Shown in pieces: positions 1-6,527 of a DNA stretch of 10,319 nt; the first letter of the stretch is position 1, and every line of letters begins with the position of its first letter. Both the position numbers and the translations under genes were made by a program. A model generated the notes under the pieces. The model did no database searches. It was not told the origin of the DNA and worked only from the letters and a program-made list of their open reading frames with translations. This DNA is from JBGZFC01 sp964631255 (GTDB lineage: Bacteria > Bacteroidota > Bacteroidia > Bacteroidales > Dysgonomonadaceae): the NCBI GenBank assembly GCA_964631255.1, contig CAZVWS010000061.1, positions 1-10,319 of the forward strand. Direction: 5' to 3'.

Positions 1-44
1 TACCTTTGTCATTCTGTCGTCTGTTTTGTCTTTTTTACAATGAA

Positions 45-176
45 CGCTAACGTTTTCGGGCTTTGCGTTCGAGCGGGTATTGGAGCACAAAACTGTCAAC
101 CTGCACTGAACTTGAATAGAAGCACAAAGCTCCAAGTTTGCACGTCACCCCGCCTGACGCAAAACCCGTGTTGGCG
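45..176 (-). repeat. attC-like imperfect palindrome downstream of the kinase
   Basis: Read on the minus strand, the element opens with CGCCAAC (176-170) and closes with GTTAGCG (51-45). Between them are matching arms: CGGGCTTTGCGT (57-68) pairs with ACGCAAAACCCG (157-168) with one mismatch, GCGGG (73-77) pairs with CCCGC (149-153), and TTGGAGC (80-86) pairs exactly with GCTCCAA (129-135). Unpaired bases lie between the arms and in a central loop of about 42 bases. A 132-bp folded palindrome bounded by AAC and GTT triplets, ten bases after a stop codon, is the layout of an integron attC site. The outer cores only partly fit RYYYAAC/GTTRRRY, so the assignment is inference. The palindrome itself is plain in the sequence. 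Confidence 0.55.
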
Positions 177-1609
177 GTAGTAATTCTATCCCAATAAGTT
201 CTTAAGAAACTCTTCATTTTCTTTGTCTCGTTTTTCTTTTTCAGCTTTTAAATAATCAAAAGCTTTGTTTTTAACTTCAACAATTGTCGGGTGCAAAACA
301 TTGTCAGCGGATTGGTCTGCAATACGAGAATACAATTCAATTTCTTCTTCTAGAATTTGTGCCACAATTCCAGCTTCTTCATTTCCTTTTATCTCTTGGA
401 GTAACTGATTAAATGTGTCCATAGCATTAAATCTGTTGAACCATACGGCAGGACGAAGTATGTTTTTGATTGCAAGTCCTTTAAAGAGAATATTTTTGGT
501 GCTCTTAAATATGGCACTCATTTTTGAGGCAACTGTTTCAGCATAAGAAAAGTCTAGTCTGTTCTCAGAAATGTATTTTGAAAGTTGTTCAGTGTATTCT
601 TTTAGTAAAGGTTCAAAACGGTCTTGCAGCTGATTTGAAAGTATTTTGAGAATTTGATTAGGTATTTGGTCAAAAAACTCCACAAATAGTTTAGTGTCAT
701 TTTTATTATTACCTAGTAAGTCAATTAGCTCAATACATAACTCTTCTCTGTAAAGACCACTTTGTAATAACTTGTTTATTTCAATTAACTTATTGCTTAA
801 AGCGTCCTTTGGATTCTCTTTCGGGTTTAAGGATTTCTCGTAGCTTTTTATAGCTTGTAATAAGTCGCTTACTGTTTGATACCTGTCGTCAGGGTCAGGT
901 GCTGTTGCTTTTTGTATTATGTAGGCAAGTCCAGTCGGAATTTTTTTTGTGTTTATTAAATAGGGATAGTCACCAGTATAAATTTCATAAAATGTCTTAC
1001 CCAACTGAAATACATCTGTTCTAGCATCTGAATTTTTTGCTTCAAATTGTTCTGGTGCGTGATAGCCATATGTTCCAAGGAAGTCATTTGAAGAAGAGTG
1101 TGTTGAGCTTTCTCTGATTTCCATTTTTGCCAGTCCAAAATCTGCTACTGCTATTATTCCGTTGTCAAAAATCAAAGCGTTTCTTGGTTTAATGTCTCTG
1201 TGAAACATTCCTGCATTATGAAGGGCTGTCACACCCTTGCAAATTGGTTCAAACACTCTTAAAACTTTGTCAAAATCTCCAGAAATATTTTTTAATACGT
1301 CATAAACACTTGCTTTGGCTAATGGCATAACAAAGTAAGGAGGAGTATGGTCTAGATTAGATTCTACTACTTCAACTATATTTTGATGTTTTGTCTCGGA
1401 AGCAACTTTAACTTCTCTCTTAAATCTCCGGATTGATTTGTCATCAGTTTCTTTACAATACTTAAGAGCAAAATGGTTTCCACTTGTATTGTCAACTACC
1501 TTTAAAACACAACCCATTCCACCTTCACCAATTTTGTCAAGGAGAGTGTATTTGTCTATTATGTCACCTATGTTCATTTTCTACAGTCGTTTTTTATTAT
1601 TACCGCCAA
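51..1609 (-). mobile_element. Putative integron-like gene cassette carrying a protein kinase
   Basis: The unit starts, on the minus strand, at GTTGGCGG (1610-1603), runs through the kinase, and ends at GTTAGCG (51-45) after the attC-like palindrome. It holds one gene and almost no spare DNA: about 32 bases before the start codon and ten between the stop codon and the palindrome core. There is no convincing promoter of its own, as is usual for cassettes. The gene is visibly more AT-rich than the chromosomal genes to its right. No integrase gene is present in the window, so the unit would belong to a cluster of attC sites lacking an integrase, or to an array whose integrase lies elsewhere. The alternative is a kinase gene that happens to be flanked by stem-loops. 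Confidence 0.45.
186..1577 (-). CDS. Soluble Ser/Thr protein kinase (Hanks-type, PknB-like catalytic domain)
   Basis: The 463-residue protein should phosphorylate serine or threonine on protein targets in the cytoplasm. The catalytic domain covers roughly residues 10-250: the Gly-rich loop GEGGMG (17-22), ATP-anchoring Lys39 in FALK, its partner Glu55, the catalytic loop HRDIKPRN with Asp128, the metal-binding DFG (146-148) and an APE motif (174-176). All key residues are present, so it looks active. Residues 250-463 are mostly helical and end in a charged, coiled-coil-like stretch. I do not recognise this part. There is no membrane segment and no PASTA repeat, unlike cell-wall-sensing PknB. 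The gene lies alone between two attC-like palindromes and is AT-rich, which suggests horizontal transfer. A role in defence or stress signalling is possible but only a guess. The kinase fold is nearly certain; the substrate is unknown. Confidence 0.93.
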   Translation of the reverse strand: MNIGDIIDKYTLLDKIGEGGMGCVLKVVDNTSGNHFALKYCKETDDKSIRRFKREVKVASETKHQNIVEVVESNLDHTPPYFVMPLAKASVYDVLKNISGDFDKVLRVFEPICKGVTALHNAGMFHRDIKPRNALIFDNGIIAVADFGLAKMEIRESSTHSSSNDFLGTYGYHAPEQFEAKNSDARTDVFQLGKTFYEIYTGDYPYLINTKKIPTGLAYIIQKATAPDPDDRYQTVSDLLQAIKSYEKSLNPKENPKDALSNKLIEINKLLQSGLYREELCIELIDLLGNNKNDTKLFVEFFDQIPNQILKILSNQLQDRFEPLLKEYTEQLSKYISENRLDFSYAETVASKMSAIFKSTKNILFKGLAIKNILRPAVWFNRFNAMDTFNQLLQEIKGNEEAGIVAQILEEEIELYSRIADQSADNVLHPTIVEVKNKAFDYLKAEKEKRDKENEEFLKNLLG

Positions 1610-1699
1610 CTCATAAATATCCGCAACTCCATTGCGCATATTCATCCAAATTTGGGTGGCTTTGCGCAACTTTTGCTGTAAAATTGAGATGCGTTATAA
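1604..1699 (-). repeat. Second attC-like imperfect palindrome, upstream of the kinase
   Basis: The palindrome is centred on CCAAATTTGG (1646-1655). Moving outward, TTGCGCA (1632-1638) pairs with TGCGCAA (1663-1669), GCAA (1623-1626) with TTGC (1673-1676), and TCA (1611-1613) with TGA (1685-1687). The outer ends are TTATAAC (1699-1693, minus strand) and GTTGGCG (1610-1604, minus strand), almost equidistant from the centre. The sequence is unrelated to the palindrome at 45-176, but the outer AAC/GTT arrangement and the orientation are the same. It would be the attC of a preceding cassette, now lost or degraded, or the site where the kinase cassette joined. The hairpin is visible; its identity is inference. 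Confidence 0.42.
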
Positions 1700-1919
1700 T
1701 AATTTTCGCGCAAGTTACTTCAATTCTTTTTATTTACGAAAAAAGAAAGATAAAATCTTGTGCTTTTTATTTTCAAATTTTAGCGCCAGTCTGCAATTTG
1801 TGTTGATTATAAATACAGTTTTAAATCTGGTTGGGTTTGGGATGCAGGGGGGAAACCGGCGGTAGAGAGGTATATCCGACGTGAAGACACGCCGGATATA
1901 CGAGTTTGTGAAAATCCAT
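1700..1919. other. Gene-free spacer between the cassette region and the DUF6261-like gene
   Basis: I see no credible gene here. The left half is AT-rich and the right half contains a G-rich stretch near 1840-1860. Short reading frames are overlapped by the neighbouring palindrome or gene and show no recognisable product. The only clear structure is the stem-loop at 1870-1901. Confidence 0.5.
1870..1901 (-). other. Stem-loop after the DUF6261-like gene
   Basis: A 9-bp stem, GTATATCCG (1870-1878) with CGGATATAC (1893-1901), is followed by one mismatch and a further 4-bp stem, CGTG with CACG, closed by the tetraloop AAGA. It begins 18 bases after the stop codon of the minus-strand gene, the position of a 3'-end hairpin. 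No T-run follows on either strand, so it is not a standard intrinsic terminator. It may protect a transcript end or act as a weak terminator. Confidence 0.5.
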
Positions 1920-2651
1920 CTATTCTGCATTCTCTTCCGGCTGCTTATCGTCGGTTTTTTTTGCACGACGGCGAATAGTCTGGTTGGTATCGGCAATGAT
2001 TTGCGCCACGGCATCGGAAAAATGGCCGTATTTGGCGGCATCAACCAGACGCATGGCGGTGAGGAAGGGCAACAACTCATCGTTAATAATTTCCAATAAA
2101 GGCTGTTTGAGTTTGTATGCCGGATCGATTACCGCGTTTGCAGCCACTGCTTTTTCGTAGGCTACGCGTTTGCCGGTGAAATTGGTTTGTGCCGTGCGCA
2201 GATGGGCAATGGCTTCGGCTACGCCGGGTAGGGCTTCGATGTGCGGTTTGAGGGTAGGAGCCGCTAAATCCATCAGTAGGGCTTCGATGTTGGAAGATTG
2301 GTCGGCATAACTCAATCTCAGCAGTTTCGATTTGTATTTCTGCTGCACGGCATACAATGCTTTTCCGGCGGTGTAGTATGGCTCCAGCGGCATGGCTCGG
2401 TAGCCTTTCAACACGGCTGCCAGGGCACGAAATCTTTTTTCTACTTCGACATCCAAGTCATCCATTTCGGAGATTACGCGGTCGCGCTTGACGGCTTCCG
2501 TAATTTGATTGGATATAGTTTGCATTTTCGTGAACACGGGTTTCAGATACGTGTCTTCTGCCAGTGTGGATTCGCCGTGGTAAAGCACGAGCAGACGGTC
2601 TGAGGTATCGTCCACTTCGGTGGTTCGGGCATTTGTTCTTAATTTTTCCAT
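1920..2651 (-). CDS. DUF6261-like helical protein of unknown function
   Basis: The 243-residue protein has no signal peptide, no membrane segment and no catalytic motif that I can see. It is almost entirely alpha-helical in character, with many Ala, Leu, Glu and Lys. The N-terminal phrase RTNARTTEVDDTSDRLL and the later stretch LPGVAEAIAHLRTAQTNF match my memory of the Bacteroidota-restricted DUF6261 family. The last ~20 residues are highly charged (RRRAKKTDDKQPEENAE). The start is the ATG at 2651-2649, after an A/T-rich leader without a Shine-Dalgarno sequence. The gene stands alone: the cassette region lies downstream and a long repeat-bearing leader upstream. Function is unknown. The family name is from recall and could not be searched. 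Confidence 0.85.
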   Translation of the reverse strand: MEKLRTNARTTEVDDTSDRLLVLYHGESTLAEDTYLKPVFTKMQTISNQITEAVKRDRVISEMDDLDVEVEKRFRALAAVLKGYRAMPLEPYYTAGKALYAVQQKYKSKLLRLSYADQSSNIEALLMDLAAPTLKPHIEALPGVAEAIAHLRTAQTNFTGKRVAYEKAVAANAVIDPAYKLKQPLLEIINDELLPFLTAMRLVDAAKYGHFSDAVAQIIADTNQTIRRRAKKTDDKQPEENAE

Positions 2652-2741
2652 GTTAAAAATTTTTAGTTTTGTGAAATGTTTTGCAGGCTATCGCGTTTTG
2701 CAACGTGTTATTTTGTTTCGCTCCCGGTATTATGCGCGTGC

Positions 2742-2993
2742 TATCATTTAATAGGAAACCCGGGACGTATGCTTTCCGTATCTTATCATTTAATCAGAGG
2801 CTCGGGACGAATGGTTTCTCTTTCTTATCATTTAATCGGAGGCTCGGGACGAATGGTTTCTCCTTCCTATCATTTAATCGGAAGTCCGGGACGAATGCTT
2901 TCTGCTTCCTATCATTTAATGAGAGACTCGATACACTTGCTTTCTACCTCTTATTATTTAATCAGACCGATGTCTAATGATTTACTTGCTTTG
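2742..2993. repeat. Tandem array of six 42-bp units
   Basis: Six units start at 2742, 2784, 2826, 2868, 2910 and 2952, a constant 42-bp spacing. Each begins with TATCATTTAAT (TATTATTTAAT in the last). The core CGGGACGAATG follows in units 2-4, with CGGGACGTATG in unit 1. Units 2 and 3 differ at about three positions. Units 1 and 4 are more divergent, and units 5 and 6 lose the core, with unit 6 keeping only its first ~15 bases. A homogeneous centre with decaying edges is typical of arrays grown by slippage or unequal exchange. There are no unique spacers, so this is not a CRISPR. The array lies 90-340 bases upstream of the DUF6261-like start codon, inside its probable leader. Confidence 0.9.
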
Positions 2994-3001
2994 CAAAGTT
3001 A
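2994..3001 (-). promoter_or_regulatory. Bacteroidota -7 element for the DUF6261-like gene
   Basis: The minus strand reads TAACTTTG followed by C, matching the TAnnTTTG -7 consensus of the Bacteroidota primary sigma factor. A clear TTTG -33 box is not visible, only a T-rich stretch. Transcription would start near 2987, at the edge of the sixth repeat unit, giving a leader of about 335 bases that contains the whole repeat array. The element overlaps the 10-bp palindrome CTTTGCAAAG (2989-2998). Confidence 0.5.
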
Positions 3002-3118
3002 ATATTTTTTTTGAAAAAATACCGGTTTTTATCTGTTTTTTTGACGAACGGTTTGGCGAAATTATTCATATTGCTTTATAGTAGAGATACCGGCGTATAA
3101 ACAAAGTCGCGAGTGTTT

Positions 3119-3145
3119 GGCGATAATGAAACTTATTATTTCGCC
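3119..3145 (-). terminator. Possible hairpin terminator after endonuclease III
   Basis: GGCGATAAT on the left pairs with ATTATTTCGCC on the right through a short bulge. The stem begins directly after the minus-strand stop codon at 3148-3146. There is no T-run after it on the minus strand, so it may only mark the transcript end. The region 3002-3118 shows nothing else that I can name. Confidence 0.3.
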
Positions 3146-3829
3146 TTACAGAACTTTTTTATTGACTTTCTTTACATCCCCATTGAGCAGAAGCCTTGTT
3201 TTTTCGAAATACTTGCACCAGGCGCTGATGCCGCATTGCTCGCACTTGGGTTTTCGGGCAATACAAACATATCTGCCATGCAGAATGAGCCAATGATGTG
3301 CTTTCGATAGTAATTCTCGCGGAATGTATTTGATGAGTTCCTGCTCGGTTTGCAATGGCGTTTTGGAGTTGGTAGTCAAGCCAATCCTGTTTGAAACCCG
3401 AAACACGTGCGTGTCCACAGCCATGGCGGGAATATCGAACGCCACCGATAGGATAACGTTCGCTGTTTTTCTGCCCACACCGGGTATGGTGAGCAGTGCA
3501 TCCATTTCAGCGGGTACTTCGCCGTGAAAATCGCTCACCAATTTTTGCGCCATCTTTACCAAGTTTTTGGCTTTGTTGTTTGGGTAAGAGCACGATTGGA
3601 TGTACTCAAATACTTCGTCGGAGTGCGAAGCAGCCATCACTTCGGGTGTAGGAAACGCTTCGAACACTTTTGGCGTAATCATGTTTACCCTTTTGTCGGT
3701 ACATTGTGCCGAGAGTATCACTGCTACCAATAGTTGGTAGTTGTTTTGATACTGTAATTCGGTTTCTGCCGATGGGGCATTTTGATCAAACCACCGTACT
3801 ACGTGTTCGAAACGTTCCTTTTTTCTCAT
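3146..3829 (-). CDS. nth: Endonuclease III (DNA glycosylase / AP lyase)
   Basis: The enzyme removes oxidised pyrimidines from DNA and cleaves the resulting abasic site in base-excision repair. At 227 residues it is slightly longer than E. coli Nth (211). The helix-hairpin-helix LLTIPGVGRKTAN spans residues 112-124 with catalytic Lys121. The catalytic Asp is Asp139 in VDTHVFRV. The C-terminal [4Fe-4S] cluster ligands are Cys189, Cys196, Cys199 and Cys205 with the canonical C-x6-C-x2-C-x5-C spacing. After the cluster there is a ~20-residue basic tail. All key residues are intact. The start codon lies 13 bases after the M81 gene stop, so the two genes are probably cotranscribed, although no functional link is evident. 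Confidence 0.97.
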   Translation of the reverse strand: MRKKERFEHVVRWFDQNAPSAETELQYQNNYQLLVAVILSAQCTDKRVNMITPKVFEAFPTPEVMAASHSDEVFEYIQSCSYPNNKAKNLVKMAQKLVSDFHGEVPAEMDALLTIPGVGRKTANVILSVAFDIPAMAVDTHVFRVSNRIGLTTNSKTPLQTEQELIKYIPRELLSKAHHWLILHGRYVCIARKPKCEQCGISAWCKYFEKTRLLLNGDVKKVNKKVL

Positions 3830-3842
3830 CTTTGGCGTTTTC

Positions 3843-5414
3843 TTAATATTTTATTTCGTCAGAAAGCGGAATAAATTTTGCTTTTAAATCAGGATCTTCC
3901 ATATCCGGATCGAGCGGATACATCGGTCTATTGATATGTTTGTAATCCAAACGGAGCAAATCTTGGTCTACACCACCCGGTGTGAGTGCCATAATCCAAT
4001 CGCCGCGCATATCGTAAAGTTCGGGAACCAAGTAGCCGATTTTTACAACCAACACATCGCTTTCTCTCGGGTTCAAACCCAATTTGGTGAAATCCTCTTC
4101 GTAGTGATAAGCCATTCTTCTTTCGGTAACGATAATCGATGTGTTTCCATTTTTTACAACCACTTCGGTTTTCGCGTTTGGATGTCCTTCGTAAATGGCG
4201 GTAATAGTTCCGTTTATTCTCACGGGAGGAGCAAATCGGCTGTCAACTTTAGCTCCTGCTGTTGCATCTATTGTGCCGCCCACACCAATTTCTTTTGCTT
4301 TTTTTACAAACTCTTCCCCGGGTATGGACGCATAGATGAGCGATTTCCCGTCGGGTTTTGTAAATTCGGGATGTTTCAGTAGCTCGGTCAAGGTCCAGGT
4401 AACATCGCCCGCGCCTCCCGCGGTAGGGTTATCGCCCATATCGCTGATGATAAATGGTTTTTTGTTACTTGCCAGGGCTTTCTCGATACACTCGTCTAAA
4501 TAAGCCGTTGGGGCAACAAACTCAAATTTATCGCGGACACTCCAGAAATATTCCGCAATTTTTTCGGCTGCTTTACCAACAGCTTCTTCATTGTCGCCAT
4601 AAGCCATCACAACTCCCGTGTTGCGTGGTTCATCTGCCCACGGATAAGACATCCAGATGGCTGCGTCTATCACATCGTCGTTGCTGATAACGCCCGGAAT
4701 TTGTGCATATAAGCTTTTTCCCGGTTCGATGCGTGTACTTGTTTTTTCGCCCGGCAAGAGGATAGGAACAGTGATCCATGCTTTGTAAGCCGGTTTACCT
4801 TTGCCGTTTTCTAAGCGATTGAGTAGATTGGTTAGGGCTCTTTTTTTAGACTCGATGGCATCTTCGTGCGGCGCCAATCGGTAGCAGGTAATCAAATCGG
4901 TATTTTGTGCCAAACGTGGCGAAACACTTCCGTGCAAATCCATGGATGTAGAAACCAAAACATCGGTGCCGATTACTTCTCTGATGCGGGCAAGGAAATC
5001 GCCTTCGGGGTCTTCCAATCCTTGTACGCTCATGGCACCGTGTATGTCAAAAAACAGACCGTCTAACGGCAGAGATTCTTTCAGCATGGTTAGTGTTTTG
5101 GTAACCAAAGATTCATACGCTTCGCGAGTAACGATACCGCCCGGCATGGCGTGTCCGCGTAGGGAGGGAAGCCATACGGCGCGATTGATAATTCCCGAAT
5201 CGGGAGCGAAAAACGGGTAGTAGGTAAAAACGCTGTCGCCCACTCTGGCTTTGAATGCTTCTTCGTGCGTTACCGCGGGCGAAAAGGTGCTCGATTCGAT
5301 AGCAATACCCGCTATGGCAACACGTGGCAGCGTTGCTTGACTGGTTTTCTTGTTGGTACAACTTGTTGCCAAAATGGCTAAGGCGATAGTTAAAATGTAG
5401 ATTACTTTTTTCAT
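3843..5414 (-). CDS. M81-family (MlrC-like) metallopeptidase, predicted lipoprotein
   Basis: The 523-residue protein resembles MlrC (microcystinase C), which finishes microcystin breakdown in Sphingomonas. The N-terminus is a lipoprotein signal: MKK, a hydrophobic stretch and lipobox ATSC with Cys19, so the mature protein should be membrane-anchored outside the cytoplasm. The Zn-site candidates are Asp159 and His161 in SMDLHGS and His183 in LAPHED, with Glu40 in IAIESSTFSP. The D-x-H-x21-H spacing matches, as I recall, that of MlrC. The C-terminal half (about 310-510) contains DMGDNPTAGGAGD, a typical MlrC_C-type stretch. Length fits the family. The gene follows the S41 protease gene by 32 bases and precedes nth by 13. 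The true substrate is unknown: most M81 relatives have no tested role, and microcystin is unlikely to be the natural target here. Confidence 0.9.
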   Translation of the reverse strand: MKKVIYILTIALAILATSCTNKKTSQATLPRVAIAGIAIESSTFSPAVTHEEAFKARVGDSVFTYYPFFAPDSGIINRAVWLPSLRGHAMPGGIVTREAYESLVTKTLTMLKESLPLDGLFFDIHGAMSVQGLEDPEGDFLARIREVIGTDVLVSTSMDLHGSVSPRLAQNTDLITCYRLAPHEDAIESKKRALTNLLNRLENGKGKPAYKAWITVPILLPGEKTSTRIEPGKSLYAQIPGVISNDDVIDAAIWMSYPWADEPRNTGVVMAYGDNEEAVGKAAEKIAEYFWSVRDKFEFVAPTAYLDECIEKALASNKKPFIISDMGDNPTAGGAGDVTWTLTELLKHPEFTKPDGKSLIYASIPGEEFVKKAKEIGVGGTIDATAGAKVDSRFAPPVRINGTITAIYEGHPNAKTEVVVKNGNTSIIVTERRMAYHYEEDFTKLGLNPRESDVLVVKIGYLVPELYDMRGDWIMALTPGGVDQDLLRLDYKHINRPMYPLDPDMEDPDLKAKFIPLSDEIKY

Positions 5415-5446
5415 GTGTCTGTTATTTTTAATATTAATTCTTTTTG

Positions 5447-6469
5447 TTACGATTGGTTTTCTCTGATTATTTGTCGAGCAGCTTCAATGATGGTGTCTAT
5501 GCCGTTGAACATATCTTGGTTGTTCATTTCTACTTTTACGTCGGGTTCAATTCCAAATTCGATATGCTCTTTTTCAACATTATATATTGGCGATGCCGAG
5601 AAACGAACCGACCAGCCATTGGGTAGTTCCGACGAAAAAGGCAATCCGCTGCCGCCGCCGGTTCTATCGCCCACGATGATGGTGTTTGGTGCATATTTCA
5701 TCGTGTTCACGAAATCGTTTGCCGCGCTGTAACATCCTCTGTTGGTCAGCACTACTACTTTTTTCTGAAAACGTATGCCCGAATAGCTCTCGATGTATTT
5801 GGGATAGAAATCCGAAAAATAGTTGTGTTCTTTGCCGGTTTTGTGGGTGATGTATCCCACCAATGTCTTCTCCTCAAAAAAACGAGAAGCCAATATATCC
5901 ACGTTTGAAAGGCTGCCGCCGCCATTGCTTCGGATGTCGATTATTATTCCTGCACAAGCCGATAGGCGTTTGATGATTTCTGTGAGTCCGCTGTTGGATA
6001 TATTGCTTGAAAAACTATCGTAACGGATGTAGCCAACGCTATCCGCAGGCAATATTTTGTAACGGATACCGCCTACAATGGAGTATTTTTTGCCCAGATA
6101 ATTGTCTTTTATAATTGTCGCGTTGTAGTTTGCCGGAAAATCTTCCGACCAATTCCAATATCGTCCAATATCGTGTGGTGCAATCAAATTCACGTGCCCA
6201 TCTTTGAGCGTGGATAGCATATCTGCCATTTCATCAAAAAAGGCATCGCTGCTCATGTCGTTTTTCACACGAGGTTTGTATGCCCGATATACCGAATCCC
6301 AATCAATATTTTTGTACTCGAAAAAACAATAATTCTCGTCGAGAATAGTCCATAGGGCAGAAAAATTTCCTTGTGGATTATTCTCAAAATCAACCTTGTT
6401 ACTGCATCCCATTAGTATGATAGATGCAATAACAAGGAGTTGTGAGGTTACCGATTTCTTTGTTTTCAT
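5447..6469 (-). CDS. S41-family peptidase, predicted lipoprotein
   Basis: The 340-residue protein has a lipoprotein signal (MKTKK, hydrophobic run, lipobox LMGC with Cys22), so it should be a membrane-anchored protease outside the cytoplasm. S41 marks are LKDGHVNL (88-95), IIIDIRSNGGG (175-185), the nucleophile region NRGCYSAANDF with likely Ser248, VGDRTGGGSG (266-275) and EFGIEPDV (304-311). The segment after the nucleophile has TGGG, where CtpA-type proteases carry the general-base Lys (TxGK). This places it nearer the IRBP/tricorn-like branch, or suggests weak activity. I see no PDZ domain, consistent with its short length. It lies 58 bases after rpiB and 32 before the M81 gene. The target is unknown. 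Confidence 0.92.
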   Translation of the reverse strand: MKTKKSVTSQLLVIASIILMGCSNKVDFENNPQGNFSALWTILDENYCFFEYKNIDWDSVYRAYKPRVKNDMSSDAFFDEMADMLSTLKDGHVNLIAPHDIGRYWNWSEDFPANYNATIIKDNYLGKKYSIVGGIRYKILPADSVGYIRYDSFSSNISNSGLTEIIKRLSACAGIIIDIRSNGGGSLSNVDILASRFFEEKTLVGYITHKTGKEHNYFSDFYPKYIESYSGIRFQKKVVVLTNRGCYSAANDFVNTMKYAPNTIIVGDRTGGGSGLPFSSELPNGWSVRFSASPIYNVEKEHIEFGIEPDVKVEMNNQDMFNGIDTIIEAARQIIRENQS

Positions 6470-6527
6470 CAGAAAAATGGATGAATTTACCGGGAAGAAT
6501 GAACCGAAATAATGAATGAAAAAACGG

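Noticed and set aside
1..8. TACCTTTG on the plus strand as a promoter
   Set aside because: No plus-strand gene follows, and the bases are better read as codons of a possible minus-strand gene start.
1854..1864. Third attC core (ACCGGCGGTAG) near the DUF6261-like gene
   Set aside because: It lacks the GTT triplet and no matching palindrome arm was found around it.
1438..1865. Plus-strand reading frames across the kinase start and the spacer
   Set aside because: They are antisense to the kinase start or run across the palindrome, and encode Cys/Phe/Leu-rich, low-complexity products without a domain.
2742..2993. CRISPR array
   Set aside because: Units are contiguous, with no unique spacers between constant repeats, and no cas genes are near.
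2676..3002. Plus-strand reading frames with a 14-residue repeat (YHLI...GRM type) over the tandem array
   Set aside because: They follow simply from a 42-bp unit being divisible by three. Two overlapping frames are open at once, the residues are not protein-like outside the repeats, and a minus-strand leader explains the location.
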